A stretch of 27,063 nucleotides of DNA. Source: Apostichopus californicus. Its lineage: Eukaryota; Echinodermata; Holothuroidea; Aspidochirotida; Stichopodidae. A model generated the notes under the pieces. That model was not told the origin of the DNA. It did no database searches and saw only the letters and a program-made list of their open reading frames with translations. The translations under genes and the position numbers were made by a program. Where the stretch lies: positions 1 to 27,063 of the forward strand of contig JAIPMN010007357.1 in NCBI GenBank assembly GCA_020650975.1, read 5' to 3'. Below, in pieces: positions 24,001-27,063 of this stretch (position 1 is the stretch's first letter; the number at the start of each line of letters is the position of its first letter).

Positions 24001-26436
24001 ATGTTATCGCCAGTTGGCCATTTCCAGTGTGACGGTACAAGTCAGTATAAACCGCGCAGGGCTTTTTGAGAGCAACCCAATTGTATTTATAAAGCAATAC
24101 TACAAGGCTTGTGTCAGGTACGGAAATCGTGCCGATTCTTTGACTGATGTTTTATTACTCTGTATTTAGATCACTGTGAAGTCTAACGACAGAAAAAAGT
24201 ATGCCAGTACCTTTTTTTTTCATCCTACTGGCAAAGGGCAAACTCCACTGGCATTTAGACGTGTTTGAGCAGAATTATTCGAGGCCTGCAATAATAAATT
24301 CTAATATATAAAGTAAATATAAATATAAGTATAAATATATAAAGTCAACCGAAACATCTTTTTGTCTCATTTCATGTGAATATTTAATGCAGAGCATCTT
24401 GGGATTATCATCAACACCATTCTTCCTTGACCAATTTGCAATGCATTGTAAATAAGTTAAATTTGAGATCATTAAAAGTCTTTCTGGTTTTCTCCTATTA
24501 TGAAGTTTTTTTGTTTGTGACCTTTAAAAGTGTCCTTTTGTTACGCTTTTGTCAGGCCACTTTGGTTGATGAGCTTCTGATTGGTAAAAGCCTTTTTTAA
24601 AAAAAAAAATTAAAATATGCATAGAAGTACTGTACAACCTACAATATATCAAGAATTAATATTTTAATTGGATGGGGGCAGGTGGGGGGGGGGTGGGGGG
24701 GCTCCATTCTGATGTAATATAGTACTGTGATATTACTGTAAATGTTCAACACTAAGCTGAAAGATTGACTGGAATATTAGTGAACATATGCTGATGGGGT
24801 GGGTATCTGTACACATGTAATTTTGATGCACCAGGTTTTGTATCACATACAGTAAATAGGTGGTAAATATGGTCTTGTTTAGCATCTATTTGTTCATTTT
24901 CAAATTATCTTTGCATGTCATGAACTGTCAATGTACCTAAATATTCTGCCAAGATGTGACTTCAGAACTTTGAAATTTTATCGTCAAAAGACAGTGAGCA
25001 TTGCGACACTTTCTACTGATCTGATGTTAAATGCAACTTCTTTGAGCTTGATCTGCATTTCATCTCGTCTCTATCCAAGCCGGTCAACCGCGTGATTTAT
25101 CGTCTGGTCGTCCCTCGGAAAACCTAGTCTTAATACTGTTTGGTTGTCTAAACAACAAATTGGGTTCATGTCAAAGAAACAAAAATGTAGCAGAATAATA
25201 AAAGAATGACCAGCATGTACACTGTTGGAGAGATGTGTAGGTTTGTTTTGTTGAATAGAACACCAATATGTACACTGTAGGAGAGAGATGTGTAGGTTTG
25301 TTGAATAGAAAACCAATATTTACACTTTTGGAGAGATGTGTAGGTTTGTTGAATAGAACACCAATATGTACACTGTTGGAGAGTGATGTGTAGGTTTGTT
25401 GAATAGAATACCAATATGTACACTGTAGGAGAGATGTGAAGGTTTGTTGAATAGAATACCAATATGTACACTGTTAGAGAGATGTGTAGGTTTGTTGAAT
25501 ATAAAACCAATATTTACACTTTTGGAGAGATGTGTAGGTTTGTTGAATAGAACACCAATATGTACACTGTTGGAGAGTGATGTGTAGGTTTGTTGAATAG
25601 AATACCAATATGTACACTGTAGGAGAGATGTGAAGGTTTGTTGAATAGAAAACCAATATTTACACTTTTGGAGAGATGTGTAGGTTTGTTGAATAGAACA
25701 CCAATATGTACACTGTTGGAGAGTGATGTGTAGGTTTGTTGAATAGAATACCAATATGTACACTGTAGGAGAGATGTGAAGGTTTGTTGAATAGAATACC
25801 AATATGTACACTGTTAGAGAGATGTGTAGGTTTGTTGAATATAAAACCAATATGTACACTGTAGGAGAGATGTGTAGGTTTGTTGAATAGAATACCAATA
25901 TGTACATTGTTGGAGAGATGTATAGGTTTGTTGAATATAAAACCAATATGTACACTGTAGGAGAGATGTGCAGGTTTGTTTTCTTGAATTAGAACACTAG
26001 TTTGTGCCAGCATGACTTCCCCTCGGTCGGTGGTTTACTCCTACCACTTTTATTTCAAATATCTCCAAAGTGATGGAAGATGATACTAATTTATCATATT
26101 TACACTTTTGAGGGTATTTTATAGTTACAATGCCATCTGTATCGGACCTTGACAAACTTGTAATCCCCAGCAGACTATCTCCAAAGCTGATCTTGGTCGT
26201 CGTACCGACAGAAATTTTGGAAGCCTCAGACCACCAGTAAAACTATTTGCCCTGTACCGTATCAAATGGCCTTTATCTCGAATGCTCCTAATATGGTCTT
26301 TTCTTTAATACAATTTGAGTGTGAAGTACAGTGTTAGTAAACTTTTGTTGTTTTTCCTCCTCTATAGGACCACCAATATGCACAGAATCAAATGCTGAAA
26401 GAATTCCTAGAGGCAGCTAAAAAAAAAAGACAGGAG
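5852..26436 (+). CDS. COP1: COP1 (RFWD2) E3 ubiquitin-protein ligase, 5' part, six exons, continues beyond the window
   Basis: Join 5852-6003, 20116-20175, 21229-21326, 22519-22580, 23673-23789 and 26368-26436: 558 nt, 186 codons, no internal stop. All introns start GT and end AG, and every junction keeps phase. Visible in the translation: an N-terminal tail (1-50), a C3HC4 RING (C51, C54, C66, H68, C71, C74, C85, C88) with the same spacing I recall for vertebrate COP1, a NELIL linker typical of COP1 just after the RING, and the start of the basic coiled-coil region with KKRK and KKKR clusters (about 145-186). Known for the family: COP1 ubiquitinates transcription factors such as c-Jun and ETS proteins, working with DET1-DDB1-CUL4 and Tribbles adaptors, in nucleus and cytoplasm. 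The WD40 domain that binds substrates is not in the window, so the gene is partial at its 3' side. The N-terminal tail is much shorter than the roughly 130 residues before the RING in human COP1. Identity is firm from the RING plus flanking residues. Exon edges are inferred from splice consensus and homology, not from transcripts. Confidence 0.93.
6173..6180. repeat. Target-site duplication, left copy (hAT)
   Basis: GTGTAAGC directly before the left terminal repeat; its partner GTGTATGC is at 8501-8508. One mismatch, consistent with age. Confidence 0.75.
6763..8290 (-). pseudogene. hAT transposase pseudogene (BED finger, DEST motif, hAT C-terminal domain)
   Basis: Read on the minus strand. 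A BED-finger remnant appears in two frames: SYKQDFLNSGFYSD near 8245-8200, then SMKPNKLARQLKTQH near 8157-8110. Next come ASYLV (about 8000) and IFPAAVDRCREVI (7890-7928), then LSDTTVRRRIQKMT (about 7615-7570), then LQLDESTDITNKGLLL (about 7528-7475), the usual early catalytic-domain motif of this family, reached only by a frameshift. It stops at a TAG a few codons later. Coding similarity resumes at WQNAVDQGNFETF (about 7398-7360) and runs into a stop. It then continues through LTEFWLTIRTEYP to the hAT dimerisation region LLPFCITWMCESGFS (about 7020-6975). Compared with ZBED5-like proteins, much of the middle (the RNase H-like core after the first Asp and the insertion) is missing between about 7465 and 7400. 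The family match is strong by motif order; the exact lineage is inferred. Confidence 0.8.
7396..7452. repeat. Stem-loop inside the hAT relic
   Basis: CCTCGATTTTA (7418-7428), a 6-base loop, then TAAAATCGAGG (7435-7445): a perfect 11-bp stem. A wider pair AATCTTAC (7396-7403) and GTAAGATT (7445-7452) surrounds it. It sits where the middle of the transposase is missing. Confidence 0.7.
8501..8508. repeat. Target-site duplication, right copy (hAT)
   Basis: GTGTATGC directly after the right terminal repeat, 7 of 8 bases equal to GTGTAAGC at 6173-6180. Confidence 0.75.
8509..9214. other. COP1 intron 1 segment between two transposon relics
   Basis: Plain AT-rich intron with several GCCTA/TAGGC motifs (around 8740-8790). 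No coding or RNA feature is supported. Confidence 0.6.
9215..10231. mobile_element. Candidate non-autonomous hAT-like element with TAGTGTTTRCAC ends
   Basis: The left end TAGTGTTTACACTGGGTAC (9215-9233) and the reverse complement of the right end TAGTGTTTGCACAGGGTAC (10213-10231) agree at 17 of 19 bases. Both are followed inward by GGGTACCC-type sequence, including a two-copy 22-bp tandem at about 9258-9301 with core ATGCATTAGTCGGGTACCC. No transposase remnant is seen between them. The flanking 8-mers ATCATTAT and CTTTAATA do not form a target duplication, so the two ends might belong to two nested or broken copies rather than one element. Confidence 0.5.
10232..14121. other. COP1 intron 1 segment rich in TACAGTA/TACTGTA
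   Basis: No exon or gene is recognised. The heptamers TACAGTA and TACTGTA and their fusions recur, for example near 10941, 11521, 12293, 12533-12558 and 13880. The open frame at 10543-10878 (111 codons) shows no family resemblance. Confidence 0.55.
14122..14280. repeat. 159-bp fold-back palindrome with inner perfect hairpin
   Basis: The left arm starting TTAGATGAGAATTAATTG (14122) pairs with the right arm ending CTCATCTAA (14280) along about 67 bases with a modest number of mismatches. The centre holds GACAACTG-GTG-CAGTTGTC, a perfect 8-bp hairpin. The element is bordered by a TA-rich run on the left and a TAGA-type microsatellite on the right. It could be a small fold-back transposon (MITE); no clear target duplication is visible in the low-complexity flanks. 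Confidence 0.8.
14281..14312. repeat. TAGA-type microsatellite
   Basis: TTATATAGATAAATAGATAG followed by ATAGACAGATAG, abutting the right arm of the fold-back palindrome. Confidence 0.8.
15028..15037. other. Assembly gap (10 N)
   Basis: Ten N directly after a 14-G run (15014-15027). The sequence left of the gap, TAACAGTTTTACTGCATTAG (14985 on), is repeated right of it as TAACAGTTTTACTGCATAAG (15038 on). The gap may therefore be an unmerged overlap, not missing sequence. Confidence 0.97.
15038..15115 (+). repeat. G-rich stretch with quadruplex potential
   Basis: From 15059 the sequence has at least six runs of three or more G within about 55 bases (for example GGGGTGGTGGGGGGGTAGGG), enough for a G-quadruplex on the + strand. 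It abuts the assembly gap. Confidence 0.6.
16800..17640. repeat. Decayed repeat array with about 300-base period in COP1 intron 1
   Basis: GTTTGTGGTTCCCATCTCAT (16882) recurs as GTTTGTGGTTCTCATCTTAT at 17182, exactly 300 bases later, and a weaker third form occurs near 17430. Shared companions are an ATATCTC..CAACC block, a TTTAGTTCATACT..GGTGATG block (about 16988 and 17236) and TTAATATTCAT. The left side is a GT-rich stretch (16850-16872). No coding remnant is recognised. Confidence 0.6.
17641..20115. other. 3' end of COP1 intron 1
   Basis: Holds the 16-bp tandem, an 11-C run (19408-19418) and a 13-G run (19829-19841), then a pyrimidine-rich stretch before the exon 2 acceptor (about 20085-20115). 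No other gene is supported. Confidence 0.6.
18432..18532. repeat. 16-bp AT-rich tandem repeat (TATACTTATTTATTTA)
   Basis: About five copies of TATACTTATTTATTTA with degenerate TTTA-rich edges. Overlapping open frames here only encode repeated Tyr/Leu/Phe/Ile and are repeat-derived. Confidence 0.9.
20116..20175 (+). CDS. COP1: COP1 coding exon 2 (first half of RING)
   Basis: Preceded by a pyrimidine-rich acceptor ending ttcag and followed by gtaagt. The single T at 20116 completes Cys51 with TG from exon 1. The exon reads PICFDVIDEAYITNCGHSF, then leaves TG for Cys71. This is the CPIC...CGHSFC part of the COP1 RING, holding zinc ligands C54, C66 and H68. It is only 60 bp and would be missed without homology and phase reasoning. 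Confidence 0.92.
20176..21228 (+). other. COP1 intron 2
   Basis: GTAAGT to CAG, 1053 bp. Contains a C-rich tract (20429-20464) and two copies of a GGGGGAAATCCC motif (about 20591 and 20645). No embedded gene. Confidence 0.8.
21229..21326 (+). CDS. COP1: COP1 coding exon 3 (second half of RING)
   Basis: The acceptor is ...catttcag; the first base C completes Cys71. The exon reads YRCITQSLKARSKCPKC and runs on through a DQIFPNFA stretch matching human DHLYPNFL. It supplies RING ligands C74, C85 and C88. The donor is GTGAGT at 21327, leaving one T which joins TA of exon 4 as Leu104. Human has LVNELIL here against AL-NELIL in this protein. Confidence 0.92.
21327..22518 (+). other. COP1 intron 3
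   Basis: GTGAGT to CACAG, 1192 bp. A minus-strand open frame (21588-21926) shows no recognisable family. The 3' end has a long T tract. Confidence 0.8.
22519..22580 (+). CDS. COP1: COP1 coding exon 4 (post-RING linker)
   Basis: A long T tract at 22484-22498 and ttctttcacag mark the acceptor; the donor gtgagt follows CCG at 22580. The exon reads NELILKHRQKTDKRPKLGHP after completing Leu104, and aligns with human [21 protein letters not shown]. It is positively charged and ends on a codon boundary. Confidence 0.9.
22581..23672 (+). other. COP1 intron 4
   Basis: GTGAGT to TATAG, 1092 bp. Contains the diverged duplication and C-rich tracts near 22980 and 23578. Frames reading out of exon 4 into it are not coding. 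Confidence 0.8.
22865..23115. repeat. Diverged duplicated segment in COP1 intron 4
   Basis: GACTTTCTAGTGAACTTTAAT (about 22870) and GACTTTTTATTGAACTTTCAT (about 23041) are similar, as are the following TTTTCTTATGGAACTGTTTTA and TTTTCTTAAGGAACTGTCTTA blocks. The spacing is about 170-180 bases. A C-rich tract (22980-23011) lies between. Confidence 0.5.
23673..23789 (+). CDS. COP1: COP1 coding exon 5 (start of coiled-coil region)
   Basis: The acceptor is aaaatatag, with a T-rich tract upstream; the donor is gtgagt at 23790. It is 39 codons in phase 0 on both sides. The product contains LTEVNKALEFLISKKRKLEL, which matches the human [20 protein letters not shown] segment. The first half (HNSHISDLHELMADPDKWG) is more divergent but of the expected length. 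The KKRK cluster is basic, and nuclear-localisation function there is possible but unproven. Confidence 0.9.
23790..26367 (+). other. COP1 intron 5
   Basis: GTGAGT to TATAG, 2578 bp. Contains an A/T-rich stretch (24296-24345), a G-rich tract (24684-24701) and the 48-bp minisatellite. No embedded gene. Confidence 0.8.
25205..25980. repeat. 48-bp minisatellite in COP1 intron 5 with higher-order structure
   Basis: About 16 direct copies of a 48-bp unit built around ATGTGTAGGTTTGTTGAATA and CCAATATGTACACTGT, with few indels and no spacers. Unit variants recur in order: one with AACCAATATTTACACTTTTGG, then one with GAGTGATG, then one with GATGTGAAGG, then one with CTGTTAGAGAG. This gives a 3-4-unit higher-order repeat of about 146-194 bp. 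As 48 is divisible by three, the minus strand shows long open frames of 16-residue repeats in all three frames; these are by-products and not genes. Confidence 0.95.
26368..26436 (+). CDS. COP1: COP1 coding exon 6 (coiled-coil region, last exon in window)
   Basis: The acceptor is cctctatag and the donor gtacag at 26437; 23 codons, phase 0. The protein DHQYAQNQMLKEFLEAAKK continues with KRQE, matching human [22 protein letters not shown]. A run of ten A at 26419-26428 encodes the Lys cluster. The donor is weaker than the others (gtacag rather than gtragt), so the 3' edge is the least certain exon boundary. The next exon lies beyond the window. Confidence 0.85.
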
Positions 26437-27063
26437 GTACAGTTTTGGTGTTTCTTTACCCTTTTTATTTCCCATTGTCTTCTAAGGTCTTCCTGCATCT
26501 TGTAGTGTTTACACGGGTCCAAAAATCGGGAACCGGGTACCCGAGAGCCGTTACCCGTCGGGTATCCGGGTACCCGGAAATTGTTTATTTACTCTCGTGT
26601 ATCACGATTTTCAAGAAATTACATATTGGATGCTATAATAAATGAACTATATTCTCTACTGACAATGTTTTCATGTTCAAATAAGTAGGTGTAAGATAAG
26701 GTATAAAACCTTCTTCAATAATTTCTATATGCTTTAGTTTCTTTCATTAACTTGTTAATAACTTCATATAATTAACATTACTACTAACATCGCACTGCCG
26801 CCGCTGCTTATGCTTGCTCTACACGTCTATTGGATCAGACCAAATAAATATCCAATTTAGCTCTTAAACAGTTGTTACTACTTCTATCTCGATTATACAG
26901 GCCCAAGGTTCGCCGCATTAGCCGCGAGATTGCGCGATTCGCGCAATTTGATCGCATTTGAAATAAACGATTAGTAAAAAGCCACTTGCGATTATTATTT
27001 TTTAGTTATCCCGTCTATAATCCATAAACATCTCGTAAAATTCCTTGTCAGCTTTTCCTTCTA
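26437..27063 (+). other. Start of COP1 intron 6 (open at the window edge)
   Basis: Begins GTACAG. Carries one end of the TAGTGTTTRCAC repeat. No further COP1 exon is recognised before 27063. Confidence 0.65.
26503..26580 (+). mobile_element. Another copy of the TAGTGTTTRCAC-ended repeat, one end only
   Basis: TAGTGTTTACACGGGTCC followed by repeated CGGGTACCCG-type sequence (26503 to about 26577) resembles the left end at 9215. No matching opposite end is found before the window stops, so the element is truncated or runs past 27063. It lies in intron 6 of COP1. Confidence 0.5.

Noticed and set aside
24718-24740. Resemblance of ATAGTACTGTGATATTACTG to the microRNA miR-101
   Set aside because: No opposite arm forms a pre-miRNA hairpin nearby, several bases differ, and similar TACTGTA motifs are common across these introns.
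25320-25955. 211-codon minus-strand open frame of 16-residue repeats
   Set aside because: It is a translation of the 48-bp minisatellite. The other two minus frames are also open and equally repetitive, and there is no sign of selection for one frame.
25205-25980. CRISPR-like array
   Set aside because: The units are contiguous with no unique spacers, and the context is a eukaryotic intron.

Overview
The window is from an animal nuclear genome. It is AT-rich and intron-rich, with canonical GT-AG splice sites, many microsatellites and minisatellites, and decayed DNA transposons. Its one recognisable gene is the 5' part of COP1 (RFWD2), the RING-finger E3 ubiquitin ligase, on the + strand. The repeat content would suit a marine invertebrate deuterostome such as an echinoderm, but this is a guess from the general character of the sequence. 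A 10-base run of N shows that the window comes from a scaffolded draft assembly.

Layout. 1-5.7 kb is non-coding: a TTCG/TTCA microsatellite, a diverged 140-base duplication, a 23-bp AT-rich minisatellite (about 1977-2441), and a short inverted-repeat element with a hexamer target duplication (3900-4214). A TATA-less promoter candidate with a YY1-like ATGGCGG motif and a possible 10-codon upstream ORF precedes the COP1 start codon at 5852. Coding exon 1 is 5852-6003. Intron 1 is about 14.1 kb. It holds an antisense, dead hAT transposon of the ZBED5/Charlie type with both ends and a near-perfect 8-bp target duplication (6181-8500), a second hAT-like pair of ends (9215-10231), a 159-bp fold-back palindrome (14122-14280), the assembly gap (15028-15037), and a decayed repeat with a 300-base period (about 16800-17640). 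Exons 2-6 follow at 20116-20175, 21229-21326, 22519-22580, 23673-23789 and 26368-26436. Intron 5 carries a roughly 770-bp minisatellite of 48-bp units arranged in a higher-order pattern.

The six exons join in phase (558 nt, 186 codons). They encode a short N-terminal tail, a complete C3HC4 RING and the start of the coiled-coil region. The rest of the coiled coil and the WD40 propeller must lie beyond the right edge. In other animals COP1 recognises substrates through its WD40 domain, often with Tribbles or DET1-DDB1-CUL4 partners, and drives degradation of factors such as c-Jun and ETS proteins.

I see no rRNA, tRNA, CRISPR array, operon, or new enzyme system. The unusual content is repeats and transposon remains inside COP1 introns. 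All other open frames I examined look like chance or repeat-derived frames.
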